Below are positions 18,139-26,715 of a stretch of DNA of 64,000 nucleotides, one piece after another. Source of the DNA: an uncultured Hyphomicrobiales bacterium. Lineage in GTDB: Bacteria; Pseudomonadota; Alphaproteobacteria; Rhizobiales; Xanthobacteraceae. The position numbers and the translations under genes were made by a program. Within the stretch, counting starts at the first letter, position 1. The number at the start of each line of letters is the position of its first letter. The stretch covers positions 62,001 to 126,000 of the forward strand of contig CAIRGJ010000021.1 in assembly GCA_903878085.1 (NCBI GenBank), read 5' to 3'. The notes beneath the pieces were generated by a model that was not told the origin of the DNA, did no database searches, and saw only the letters and a program-made list of their open reading frames with translations.

Positions 18139-18999
18139 TTATTTCATCGCCTTCAAACTCACCCCCGCCGGCGGCAGGCTGTCGTCGGGCACGAAGAAAT
18201 CGACCTGAAGCGGCTGGCTCGGATTGACGCGGTACTGGTCGAAATCGGAGACGCCTTCGCCCGACAGGAACGTGTCGTCGATCAGGAAATTGCCGGTAAA
18301 GCTCTTCGGCTTGTGGAAGATGCGATAGGCCGCCTCCGCCAGAATCTCCGGCTTGCGCGACATGTTCATCAGCGCGTCGCCGCCGAGCAGGTTCTTGATC
18401 GCGGCGGTGGCAATCGTCGTGCGCGGCCACAGCGCGTTGACGGCGATTTTGCCGCGCTGTTCGCCGGCGAGCCCCAGCACGACCAGGCTCATGCCGAATT
18501 TCGCCATGGCATAGCCGGTTGCCGGCGCAAACCACTTCTCTTTCATGTCGAGCGGCGGCGACAGCATCAGGATATGCGGGTTCTCGGATTTGGCGAGATG
18601 CGGCAGCGCGTATTTCGACACCATGAAGGTGCCGCGCGAATTGATCTGATGCATCAGGTCGAAGCGCCGCATGTCGGTCTGCGCCACCGGCGTCAGTTGG
18701 ATCGCGCTGGCATTGTTGACGACGATGTCGAGCCCGCCGAAATGCGCCGCCGTCTGGTCGAGTGCCGCCTTCACGGCGGCTTCCTCGCGCACGTCCACGG
18801 CAAGCGCCAAAGCGTGACCGCCGGCCTTTTCGATCTCGGCGGCGGCGGTGTGGATGGTACCTTCAAGCTTGGGATGCGGATCGACGGTCTTGGCGGCGAT
18901 CGCGATATTGGCGCCGTCGGCGGCGGCTTTCAGCGCAATCGCCAGCCCGATGCCGCGCGAGCCGCCGGTGATGAAGAGGGTCTTGCCCTTTAGTGACAT
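18139..18999 (-). CDS. SDR-family oxidoreductase (HSDL2-like)
   Basis: A 286-residue SDR with TGGSRGIGLAIA near the N-terminus, NNASAI, and the active-site region ATGYAMAKFGM (Tyr-x3-Lys). It then has the long C-terminal part typical of hydroxysteroid dehydrogenase-like protein 2 relatives (NALWPRTTIATAA, NFLIDDTFL). ATG at 18999 gives the usual MSLKGK start; the longer frame to 19056 adds an atypical leader. It probably acts on a fatty-acyl or steroid-like carbonyl. Nearby genes for acyl-CoA metabolism fit that idea, but the substrate is not known. Confidence 0.8.
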   Translation of the reverse strand: MSLKGKTLFITGGSRGIGLAIALKAAADGANIAIAAKTVDPHPKLEGTIHTAAAEIEKAGGHALALAVDVREEAAVKAALDQTAAHFGGLDIVVNNASAIQLTPVAQTDMRRFDLMHQINSRGTFMVSKYALPHLAKSENPHILMLSPPLDMKEKWFAPATGYAMAKFGMSLVVLGLAGEQRGKIAVNALWPRTTIATAAIKNLLGGDALMNMSRKPEILAEAAYRIFHKPKSFTGNFLIDDTFLSGEGVSDFDQYRVNPSQPLQVDFFVPDDSLPPAGVSLKAMK

Positions 19000-19099
19000 C
19001 GGTGTGCCCTCGAAGTTTTTTGCGTTTGTCCCTAGATAGGCTTTAATCGATACCACAACCGCCCTCCGCGGTCCGAAACGTTTAAGCCTATCACTTTTA

Positions 19100-19255
19100 T
19101 GCCGCCGGCGTGGCGGCGCCCGGCAGCGACATCACGCTTTTCGACTTTCCCGCAGCGCCGGAACAGCGCGGCAACCACTCGGCGAGAGCCTGGTGTTGCC
19201 GCCGTTCCTGGAAGGCGAGCGCAAGCGCATTGAGGCGGGACTGAAGCCTCTGTAA
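19100..19255 (+). pseudogene. Remnant of a VOC-family (ring-cleaving dioxygenase-like) gene
   Basis: One frame from 19101 reads [20 protein letters not shown], like an N-terminal-to-middle segment of glyoxalase-fold dioxygenases. Another frame, ending at TAA 19253-19255, reads [20 protein letters not shown] and LKPL, like their very C-terminus. The pieces are joined out of frame with most of the gene deleted. There is no start codon. It lies in the gap before the amidohydrolase gene. The identification rests on family resemblance remembered from such proteins. Confidence 0.5.
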
Positions 19256-19265
19256 CGTCCGGGGC

Positions 19266-20198
19266 ATGTCACAGCCCCAGATCATCACGCTTGAAGAACA
19301 TTTCACATCGCCGAAACTTCGCGCGCTGCGCGGCGAGAAGGATAGCCCGGTTCAATGCAAGCTCGACGATCTCGGCGCGTTGCGCATCGCCGAGATGGAC
19401 GAAGCCGGCATCGATCTACAGGTGATCTCCGAGAATAATCCGGCGACGCAAAATCTCGACGCCGAAACGGCGGTCAGGCTGGCGCGCGAATCCAACGATG
19501 TGCTGCACGAGGCGGTGCGCGCGCATCCGACGCGCTTTGCCGCCTTCGCCACGCTGCCGACGCCCGATCCGAAGGCCGCCGCCGACGAGCTGGAACGCGC
19601 GGTCGACAAACTCGGTTTCAAAGGCGCCATGATCATGGGGCTGACCCACGGCCGCTTCATGGACGACAAGCAGTTTCGTCCGATCTTCGAGCGGGCCGCG
19701 GTGCTCGACGTGCCGGTCTATATTCACCCGACGCCGCCGCTGCAGGCGGTGCAGGACGCCTGGTTCAAGGAATATCCGGCGCTTGCCGTGGCGCCGCTCG
19801 GCTTTACGCTCGAGACCTTGACCCACACCGTCCGCCTCGTGGTCAGCGGGCTGTTCGACGAGTATCCGTCGCTCAAGATCATCGTCGGCCATCTCGGCGA
19901 GACCATGCCTTATCTGATGTGGCGGACGAATTATCTGGTGGCCGAACGCATGAAAATGCCGCGCGCCTTCGTCGACTATTACCGCGAACATTTCTGGCTG
20001 ACGACCAGCGGCTCGTTTTCCGATCCGGCGCTGACCTGCGCGATTGCGGAAATGGGCGTCGAGCGCATCATGTTTTCGGTCGACTGGCCGTTCATGCCGA
20101 ATGGTCCCGGCCGCCAATGGCTGGATGCGGCGCCGGTTGCCGAACAAGACCGCGCGTTGATCTTCGGCGGCAATGCCAGGAAGCTGCTGAAGCTTTAG
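19266..20198 (+). CDS. Amidohydrolase-2 family decarboxylase-like protein
   Basis: A 310-residue TIM-barrel metal-dependent protein of the ACMSD / gamma-resorcylate decarboxylase group. It begins ITLEEHFTSP (the usual EEH in place of HxH), then PVYIHP (metal His), IVGHLGE (His), and FSVDWPF with the conserved catalytic Asp. Family members decarboxylate hydroxybenzoates or hydrolyse lactones. Together with the neighbouring dioxygenase remnant and CoA genes this suggests aromatic or side-chain catabolism. It starts with ATG 11 bases after the remnant's stop codon. Confidence 0.85.
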   Translation: MSQPQIITLEEHFTSPKLRALRGEKDSPVQCKLDDLGALRIAEMDEAGIDLQVISENNPATQNLDAETAVRLARESNDVLHEAVRAHPTRFAAFATLPTPDPKAAADELERAVDKLGFKGAMIMGLTHGRFMDDKQFRPIFERAAVLDVPVYIHPTPPLQAVQDAWFKEYPALAVAPLGFTLETLTHTVRLVVSGLFDEYPSLKIIVGHLGETMPYLMWRTNYLVAERMKMPRAFVDYYREHFWLTTSGSFSDPALTCAIAEMGVERIMFSVDWPFMPNGPGRQWLDAAPVAEQDRALIFGGNARKLLKL

Positions 20199-20229
20199 TG
20201 CGATCGGACGCCCGGCGCGATCCCGTCGC

Positions 20230-20979
20230 TCAGCGCTTGCGCGTCATGAAGGCCGTGAAGGCGGCCTGCGCCTCGGCCGATTGCAGCCGCGCCTTGAACT
20301 CAACGGCTTCGGCGTCGATGCGTGCGACGATCTCGTCGGAGTTGCCACGCATCAGGCGGCGCGACGCCAACACCGCTTGCGGCGGCAGCGCGGCTATGGC
20401 CTGAGCGGCTTTCATCGCTTCGGCTTCGACCGCATCCGCGGCAACCACGGTGTTGATCAGCCCGGCGGCCTTGGCCTCGTCGGCAGGCAAGGGCTTGCCC
20501 ATTACCAGCAAGGAGAAGGCGCGTGCGTGCCCCATCAGCCGCGGCGCGATCAGGCTGGAGGCTGCTTCCGGCACCAGGCCGAGGCTGACGAAGGGCGTAG
20601 AGAACCGTGCTTCGGTGCTGGCGACGACGTGATCGCAATGCATCAGCATGGTGGTGCCGACGCCGACCGCGTTGCCCTGGACGGCTGCGACCAGCGGGAT
20701 GTCGCAGCGCGCCAATGCATAGAGAAAGCGCAGGATCGGGGCACCGAGCGCGCCGCCGCTCATCGCCGCCTGCAGGAAGTCGCCGATATCGTTGCCGGCG
20801 CAGAACACGGTCGGCGCGCCGCCGATCAGCAGGCAGCGCACATTGGCTGCGGGCGCCGTTTCGATACCTGCCGCCATGGCGTCGTACATCGCCATGGTCA
20901 GCGCGTTCTTTTTCTCCGGCCGGTTCATCCGGATGGTGCGGACCGGGCCGTCGTCGCTCGTCAGGACGAGATCAGACAT
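20230..20979 (-). CDS. Enoyl-CoA hydratase/isomerase family protein
   Basis: A 249-residue crotonase-fold enzyme. The N-terminal MNRPEKKNALTMAM strand and the oxyanion-hole loops (FCAGNDIGDF, about residue 60, and GNAVGVGTTML, about 107) are intact. The first catalytic Glu position is not clearly occupied, so an isomerase-type activity is as likely as hydration. ATG at 20979 begins MSDLVL; the longer frame runs into the palindromic repeat. It follows the acyl-CoA dehydrogenase gene in the same direction, a typical beta-oxidation pairing. Confidence 0.85.
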   Translation of the reverse strand: MSDLVLTSDDGPVRTIRMNRPEKKNALTMAMYDAMAAGIETAPAANVRCLLIGGAPTVFCAGNDIGDFLQAAMSGGALGAPILRFLYALARCDIPLVAAVQGNAVGVGTTMLMHCDHVVASTEARFSTPFVSLGLVPEAASSLIAPRLMGHARAFSLLVMGKPLPADEAKAAGLINTVVAADAVEAEAMKAAQAIAALPPQAVLASRRLMRGNSDEIVARIDAEAVEFKARLQSAEAQAAFTAFMTRKR

Positions 20980-20992
20980 CGGCTTTTTCCTT

Positions 20993-21041
20993 ACGCATGA
21001 TCTTTTCCGAAAAGCGGTTCCCACTTTTCGGGATCATGCGT
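20993..21041 (-). repeat. Palindromic intergenic repeat, copy 4 (inverted)
   Basis: The reverse-oriented copy of the 3287 element: ACGCATGATC / GATCATGCGT outer arms and CCGAAAA / TTTTCGG inner arms. It overlaps the last codons of the acyl-CoA dehydrogenase gene; the TGA stop of that gene is part of the repeat's arm. Confidence 0.85.
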
Positions 21042-22773
21042 CGAGCGCCGCTTGCGCGCTGTTGATGCTGTCGGCACCTTCGGTGACGCTGCGCTCGAGG
21101 CCGGACGCCTGCACCGCGATGTTTTCGGCAAAGAACCGCGCCAGCGCGGTGCGCGCCGCGCCATTGCCTTCGCGCAGACTCGCCAATGCTTGCTCCGCCA
21201 GCATACAGCCACCGGCGGCGTTGCCGAACAGCCGCAGAAAAGGCGTGGCGCCCGCCAGCGCGGCTTCCGATGATTTCTGCGCTAGCAGCCACTGCGTCGC
21301 GCGGTCCAAGCTGTCGATGGCCTCAGTGAGCCGCGCGGCGGTCTCGCCGAAGCTTGGCGCGTTGCTGGCTTTGACCGCCGCTACCGTTTGCCGCAACTCG
21401 TCGAGATAGAGCGCGACCGTCTTGCCGCCGTTGAGCGGTACCTTGCGCGTCACCAGATCGATGGCCTGGATGCCGTTGGTACCTTCGTAAATCGCCGCGA
21501 TGCGGGCGTCGCGATAATGCTGGGCGGCGCCGGTTTCCTCGATGAAGCCCATGCCGCCGTGCACCTGCACGCCGAGCGAGGCGACCTCGATGCCGATGTC
21601 GGTGGAGAAGGCCTTGGCGATCGGCGTCAGCAGCGAGGCGCGCTCATGCGCCATCTTGCGCGCCGCATCGGTCTTGGCGCGATGCGAGCGGTCGAGCGCG
21701 ACGCCGGTGGCGTAGCAGATGGCGCGCGCCGCGCCGGTCAGCGAACGCATGGTCAGCAGCATGCGCTTCACGTCGGGATAATCGATGATGGTGTGTCCGC
21801 TCTGCTTGCGGTCGCGTGCATAACTCATGGCCTTTTGCGTCGCGCGTTCGGCAATCGCCACGCCTTGCAAGGCGACGGCAAGGCGCGCGCGGTTCATCAT
21901 GGTGAACATCGCCGCCATGCCCTTGTGCTCCTCGCCGATGAGGAAGCCGATGGCGCCGCCGTTGTCGCCGTAGACCATGGTGCAGGTCGGCGAGGCATGG
22001 ATGCCCATCTTGTGCTCGACCGAATGTGCGCGAACGTCGTTGCGGTCGCCAAGCGAGCCGTCCGTGTTCAGCAAAAACTTCGGTACCAGAAACAGCGAAA
22101 TGCCTTTGGTGCCGGCCGGCGCGTCGGGCAGCCGCGCCAGTACGAAGTGGATGATGTTGTCGGTGAGGTCGTGTTCGCCATAAGTAATGAAGATCTTCGA
22201 GCCGGTGAGGCGATAGCTGCCTTCGCCGGCGCGTTCCGCTTTGGTGCGCAGCGCGCCGACATCGGAGCCGGCCTGCGGCTCGGTGAGCTGCATGGTGCCC
22301 ATCCATTCGCCGCTCACGAGTTTGGCGAGATAGGCCTGCTTGAGATCGTCGCTGCCGTAGGCGGCGAGTGCATCGATCGCCGCCATGGTCAGCACCGGGC
22401 CGATGCCGAAGGCCATCGAGGCGGAGTTCCACATTTCGACGCAGGCCGCGTTCAGCGCATGGGGCAGTTCCTGGCCGCCCCAGTCAGCCGGCGAGGCGAG
22501 CCCGTTCCAGCCGGCGGCGGCCCAGGCGGTATAGGCCGCCTTCCAGCCGGGCGGGGTGGTGACGGCGCCGTTCTTGAACGGCGTGCCGAACGTGTCGCCA
22601 ATGCGGTTGAGCGGCGCGATGATGTCGCCGGCGAAGCGGCCGGCTTCCTCCAGCACCGAATCGACCGTCGCCTCGTCGAGGTCGCCGTAGAGCCCTTCCG
22701 CCAGCGCGGCCTTGAGGCCGGCGGCGTGTTTGAGCGCAAAAGCGATGTCGGCAACCGGCGCGCGGTAGGTCAT
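21034..22773 (-). CDS. Acyl-CoA dehydrogenase (long form with C-terminal extension)
   Basis: A 579-residue FAD enzyme. N-terminal helical domain, then the beta domain with MQLTEPQAGSDVG (FAD contact, about residue 160) and the ITYGEHDLTDNIIH segment, then the C-terminal helical bundle with QVHGGMGFIEETGAAQHYRDARIAAIYEGTNG split over about 400-430; the last Glu region holds the catalytic base. The extra 120 residues after the core are typical of the AidB/acyl-CoA dehydrogenase type with a DUF domain. The final stop codon lies in a palindromic repeat, which implies the end of the gene was altered by insertion. Confidence 0.92.
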   Translation of the reverse strand: MTYRAPVADIAFALKHAAGLKAALAEGLYGDLDEATVDSVLEEAGRFAGDIIAPLNRIGDTFGTPFKNGAVTTPPGWKAAYTAWAAAGWNGLASPADWGGQELPHALNAACVEMWNSASMAFGIGPVLTMAAIDALAAYGSDDLKQAYLAKLVSGEWMGTMQLTEPQAGSDVGALRTKAERAGEGSYRLTGSKIFITYGEHDLTDNIIHFVLARLPDAPAGTKGISLFLVPKFLLNTDGSLGDRNDVRAHSVEHKMGIHASPTCTMVYGDNGGAIGFLIGEEHKGMAAMFTMMNRARLAVALQGVAIAERATQKAMSYARDRKQSGHTIIDYPDVKRMLLTMRSLTGAARAICYATGVALDRSHRAKTDAARKMAHERASLLTPIAKAFSTDIGIEVASLGVQVHGGMGFIEETGAAQHYRDARIAAIYEGTNGIQAIDLVTRKVPLNGGKTVALYLDELRQTVAAVKASNAPSFGETAARLTEAIDSLDRATQWLLAQKSSEAALAGATPFLRLFGNAAGGCMLAEQALASLREGNGAARTALARFFAENIAVQASGLERSVTEGADSINSAQAALDA

Positions 22774-22887
22774 AGGGTTAATCTAGCGGGGGCCGGGGGC
22801 GGGTCAACGCGGCCCGCGCTACTCTATGTATAAAGGCTGGCATCGGACGTTGATTGGGGGGTGGCCCGCCGCTATGGTCCGCCGCGT

Positions 22888-22962
22888 TGGGGCGTAGCCA
22901 AGTGGTAAGGCAGTGGATTTTGATTCCGCCATCCCCAGGTTCGAATCCTGGCGCCCCAGCCA
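22888..22962 (+). tRNA. tRNA-Gln (anticodon TTG)
   Basis: A complete cloverleaf can be drawn: acceptor TGGGGCG pairs with CGCCCCA (22952-22958), followed by discriminator G and an encoded CCA. The anticodon stem GTGGA/TCCGC encloses TTTTGAT with the anticodon TTG at 22920-22922. The T-loop GGTTCGAATCC is standard. It is the only tRNA in the window and borders the start of the accessory region. Confidence 0.97.
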
Positions 22963-23382
22963 CTACTTAATCTCGCTAGTGCAACGGTTTAGTCGCCGGA
23001 TGCGTTTTGTTCTTTACCGTCATTCCGAACGCCAATCCGCCCTTCATTCCGAACGTTTGTCTCCGGTTCGTTCGCGACGCGGTGCGCATGACGTTTACGA
23101 GTGGCCGATAGAGCGCGGTCCATCGTTTCCTTAGAGTAGCCCCGATAAGCGCATATTGCGAGGCGACGCGTTGGACACGACTTCAGTCGTCTTGATGCTG
23201 CTTGCGGGCTCGGCACACGCATCGTGGCACGGGGTCCCAGCCAATTTAATTATCTGAACGCTTTGGAGTTTCGTGCTTAGCGGCAAATTTGGACGATTTT
23301 CATTTTGAATTGGTATTCCGCTGCCTGTGCCGCACAATGTCGGTTTGGGTCCATATGCAGACTACTTTCAGACCTTTGGCAG
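22963..23382. other. 420-base intergenic region after tRNA-Gln
   Basis: No gene is supported here. The short ORFs on both strands lack start signals and family features. No second copy of the tRNA 3' end was found to mark an attachment site. The stretch next to the autotransporter stop codon is more A+T-rich than the chromosomal genes. Confidence 0.5.
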
Positions 23383-26328
23383 CTACCAAGCGTAGCGAAC
23401 TGTCCCCTTGCCGGTGTAACCGCGCGTTGTGCGAGAGAACTCTCCGCCGGCATTGGCGTCGATCGACCAGGCGTTTTGCCATTTAATTTCCCCGCCGAGC
23501 GAGGCGAGCACAGCGTTGGACGATGGCTGGGCGCCATACACAGTGAAGGTCGCGCCGGGCAAGGTTTGGAACGTTGCAGTCGCCCCGCGATCCAAACCGG
23601 CGTCATGCGTCCAGGCGGTTTTGACCTTGAGTGTCAACACGCCACTCTGCACGGGCATATCCTTGTCGAATTTGACGCCGAGTTCTGTGCGCGTTGTGGT
23701 GGTGGTTGTTGATGCATAGTTCAGCGCGAACTGGTTGGAGCCCAGGCTAGCTGTCTCGCTATAATTCGGCAGGTAGAATGCAGTCGATTGCAGCGCGGCG
23801 TAAGGCGTTGCGCCGCCACTAGAGGTCGCATAGCGCCACCCACTTTCAAGCCGCGCATTCAAGGCCTGCGCTTTGAATGATGCGTGCAATGCGTCGATAC
23901 CGGCGATGGTTACGGTGCGGTCGGTGGTAGTGCTCTGCCAGCTATAAGTAAGCGCGCCCGCGACATAGGCCGCTCCGATGTTGTGCTTGGCATGGATTGC
24001 CACATTGAACATGTCGGCCTTGCCGCTGCCCAAGCCGCCATCAAGGCTAAAGCTATTGCCCGCCCCGCCTATGGCGAAGCCTGCGAGCGTATCCTGCGTA
24101 AAGCGATAATTGGCGCCAACCGCCGTACCAAATGTGCGCGACATCGTCGTGCTGGTCCCCACGACGGCATCGCCGCTGACGCGATTGTTGCCGCCATAGA
24201 CTGCGGCCCAAACGCCCCAGCGTGGCTCGAATAACTTTAATTTGTCACGCGGCGTCACAGCGGCATAAGCATCCTTGGTCTCGCGTGAAGCTTGCCGCTT
24301 TGGCGCATAAGCGTCCGCATCGGCGTAGCTGATGGGGCCACCCTGTCCAGCGCCGTTGCCGCCGAATCCATTGTCGAACACTGCATTGACGAATTGTCCG
24401 ATGGCATCAATGCTTGGCTGTACAACTGACGCGCCCGGCTGACCGGAGGCTTGCGACAGGCCGTTTCCGTTCAACGTGCCATACACGGTCGAAATGCCAC
24501 CAGTGGTATTGAAATAGTTCGTCAGTGCGTTGGCGACGTTCTGCTGATTGGTGGTGAGACCAACCCCGAAAATCGGGGCCGACGAAGGCGTAAAGTTCAA
24601 CGAGAGATTAAGATAAGCGTGCGTCGCGTCGTAGCTTAGCGCCTTACTAAAGTTGGCCGGCAGAGTCGTGGCGGTAGTGAGTGTGCCGAACGTCCCGCTG
24701 ATGCTGCCGGCGGTCAGAATGGTGTATTGCTTGGCGATGTAGGTGCCCGTTGCGTAGCTGGCGAACACAGTCGCGCCGCCGAGTGTAGCCGCGCCCGATA
24801 CGGTCGCGGAGGATGACGTGGTCGGATTGACGTTGACCATATACGTTGCCGTGGCATTGAAACCGAGCGTGCCGGTCACCGTCATCGACGAGTTGGGTGT
24901 GCCGGAGCCCGGCGCAAAGGTGCCGCCGGTAACGGTCGTGTTCCCAACAGTTCCGGTGCCTATTAGCGTAGCGCCGTTGTTGACGGTGGTCAGACTTGAC
25001 GAGGCGATCGAGCCGTTCACAGTGAGCGTGCCGGCGTTGATGGTGGTGCCGCCGGTGTAGGTGTTGGTGCCCGACAGCGTCAGCGTGCCGGTCCCAACTT
25101 TGATTAGTGAACCTCCACTTTCACCCGAGCCGCCGCCGTCTGCGATTACCCCGCTGACCGTTGTATTAAGATTGTTTCCTCCGACAGTGAGCGACTTCGA
25201 ACCCAGCGAGTACGTGCCTGCGCCCTCGATCGATGCAAAGGCTGTTCCGGGGCTTTGAAGATTCGAAATATCAACTTCGCCTCCGGCATTGGTGATCAAT
25301 GCCGCTTGACCGCCTGAGCTGGTGGCGTGGAAACTAGTCGTTCCGCCATCGTTGGTAATTATGGTAGCGGTCCCCGCCGTGGATGAGCCAAGAAACTGCG
25401 TTATACCGTTGTTGGTTATGATGGCGTTGCCAGCCGTGGCACTGTCAAAAAAATTCGTAATGCCACCGGAGCTGTTGGTAATGTGGGCGTCTTTGGCGGA
25501 GCTCGAATTAAAAAACTGTGTGAACGCGGCAGAGGCCTGAGCCGTATCTCGAATGCCGTTATTGAAGATTGTAGCGTTTCCCGCCGAACTATCTCCTGCA
25601 AACTGCGTCACCCCCGTGGGCATATTCGTTATTGTCGCCGAACCCGCAGAGGCAGTGTCGTGCGTATTGAGATTTCCGAAAAACACATGTGTTGCGAAAT
25701 TGTTGGTAATCTGAGCATTCCCGGCGGTGCTTGCGTTGTTAAAGAATAAGTCGCCTCCACTCAGTGTGATCTTGGCAGAGCCAGCCGTGCTCTGATTGAA
25801 GAAACCAACGCCCGAATTTACTGCAGCAGTAATGTTCGAGTTTGCTGCGGTGCTTGAGTTATAGAAAAATAGTCGACCGTCATTCGACAATGAAAAAGTG
25901 GGTGTATTCGTTGAGTTGTTAGTGATGCCAACGCCGTTAATTGATAGTGCCGCCGCGGATTGTATGTTGAAGGAGTAGGTCGGGGCCGGCGTGGTGATTT
26001 GGATGGAGTTGATAGACACGGTGGCTTTATCTGAAAAAGACAGAGCCGTGACAGTCGATGCCCCGAAGATAGCCGTAGCAGACGGCACCGTAGCTGGGGT
26101 CCAATTGGCAGCCGTGTCCCAAATGTTGGATGAGGGATTGGTCTGCCAAGACGCATCCTGCGCCTGGGCTATGGCTGCGCCTAAGCTGGTGCTCACCAGA
26201 AGTGCAGCTATGCGCAACCACGGCTGCCATTGCGCATTCAGATTTAATGGTATCGCGGCTAAAGCCGCGGGCATAATCAAGTGATGTATGCTCACCGCTC
26301 CGCCCGAATGCGCCATGAATTTGTTCAA
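23383..26328 (-). CDS. Large autotransporter with beta-helix repeat passenger
   Basis: A 981-residue type Va secreted protein. It has an extended signal region (about residues 1-57, hydrophobic core LRIAALLVSTSLGAAIAQA). Next come about ten imperfect repeats of 19-22 residues (about 150-355) of the form Phe-x3-Ser-Thr-Ala-Gly-x-Ala-x-Ile-Thr-Asn. A PATR-type passenger repeat (about 400-475, LSGTNTYTGGTTINAGTL) precedes a C-terminal beta-barrel (about 715-981) ending in aromatic Trp. The beta-solenoid passenger implies a surface adhesin. A C-terminal half without Cys is typical. It is isolated, with no neighbouring secretion genes. Confidence 0.88.
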   Translation of the reverse strand: MNKFMAHSGGAVSIHHLIMPAALAAIPLNLNAQWQPWLRIAALLVSTSLGAAIAQAQDASWQTNPSSNIWDTAANWTPATVPSATAIFGASTVTALSFSDKATVSINSIQITTPAPTYSFNIQSAAALSINGVGITNNSTNTPTFSLSNDGRLFFYNSSTAANSNITAAVNSGVGFFNQSTAGSAKITLSGGDLFFNNASTAGNAQITNNFATHVFFGNLNTHDTASAGSATITNMPTGVTQFAGDSSAGNATIFNNGIRDTAQASAAFTQFFNSSSAKDAHITNSSGGITNFFDSATAGNAIITNNGITQFLGSSTAGTATIITNDGGTTSFHATSSGGQAALITNAGGEVDISNLQSPGTAFASIEGAGTYSLGSKSLTVGGNNLNTTVSGVIADGGGSGESGGSLIKVGTGTLTLSGTNTYTGGTTINAGTLTVNGSIASSSLTTVNNGATLIGTGTVGNTTVTGGTFAPGSGTPNSSMTVTGTLGFNATATYMVNVNPTTSSSATVSGAATLGGATVFASYATGTYIAKQYTILTAGSISGTFGTLTTATTLPANFSKALSYDATHAYLNLSLNFTPSSAPIFGVGLTTNQQNVANALTNYFNTTGGISTVYGTLNGNGLSQASGQPGASVVQPSIDAIGQFVNAVFDNGFGGNGAGQGGPISYADADAYAPKRQASRETKDAYAAVTPRDKLKLFEPRWGVWAAVYGGNNRVSGDAVVGTSTTMSRTFGTAVGANYRFTQDTLAGFAIGGAGNSFSLDGGLGSGKADMFNVAIHAKHNIGAAYVAGALTYSWQSTTTDRTVTIAGIDALHASFKAQALNARLESGWRYATSSGGATPYAALQSTAFYLPNYSETASLGSNQFALNYASTTTTTTRTELGVKFDKDMPVQSGVLTLKVKTAWTHDAGLDRGATATFQTLPGATFTVYGAQPSSNAVLASLGGEIKWQNAWSIDANAGGEFSRTTRGYTGKGTVRYAW

Positions 26329-26715
26329 CCTAACGGTTCCCCGAACGCAACACGATACGGAAGGATGCCGAGCTTCGCCGGCACCCGCAGGAAACCAGCG
26401 CCGCTGCCTTCTCTTTCGCCTTTGATGTCACAACTCCAAAAGTTTGAGTTGTAACTACAAGCCTTAGTGTGAAGGACGCGCTTTGCGGCAGATCAAAGGA
26501 TCCTGATCGACGAGCAAATCGGCAAGCAACGAGGCTGTGCGTTGTCTCGAGATCACGCCGCGGAAGTAACCGATCTTGCCGATCGCGGAATGGTCGCCGC
26601 GCGCGAGGCCATGCTGAAGAACGGCGGCGGCATGATGGGGCGTGGCATGCGCGCCGCCATGAATGACCCGCAGTACCGGCACTAAGGCCGTAACTAGAAA
26701 TGCTGGCGGCAAAGG
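26329..26715. other. Intergenic region upstream of the large autotransporter
   Basis: It should contain the minus-strand promoter of the autotransporter and the dyad at 26430. On the plus strand an open stretch ends at TAA 26683-26685 (last residues MVAAREAMLKNGGGMMGRGM then RAAMNDPQYRH), but it has no convincing start codon or ribosome-binding site and I could not name it. Confidence 0.45.
26430..26452. promoter_or_regulatory. Perfect 7-base dyad, candidate operator
   Basis: ACAACTC and GAGTTGT separated by nine bases, about 100 bases before the autotransporter start codon. The size and spacing fit a dimeric regulator site. There is no T-run, so a terminator is unlikely. No cognate regulator is evident. 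Confidence 0.4.

Noticed and set aside
21388-22833. Long open frame (481 codons) on the plus strand opposite the acyl-CoA dehydrogenase
   Set aside because: The minus-strand frame has clear acyl-CoA dehydrogenase motifs. The plus-strand frame is an Arg/Gly/His-rich shadow typical of GC-rich DNA.
22888-22962. tRNA-Gln as an integrase attachment site
   Set aside because: I found no second copy of the tRNA 3' end near 41.5 kb or elsewhere, and no integrase gene. The island idea is kept only as a weak finding.
22989-23222. Minus-strand ORF of 77 codons after the tRNA
   Set aside because: No SD, no recognisable family, and it overlaps other small ORFs of equal quality.
26473-26685. Open stretch ending MMGRGM then RAAMNDPQYRH
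   Set aside because: No start codon with a ribosome-binding site and no family I can name. It may be the end of a decayed gene, but support is too weak for a feature of its own.
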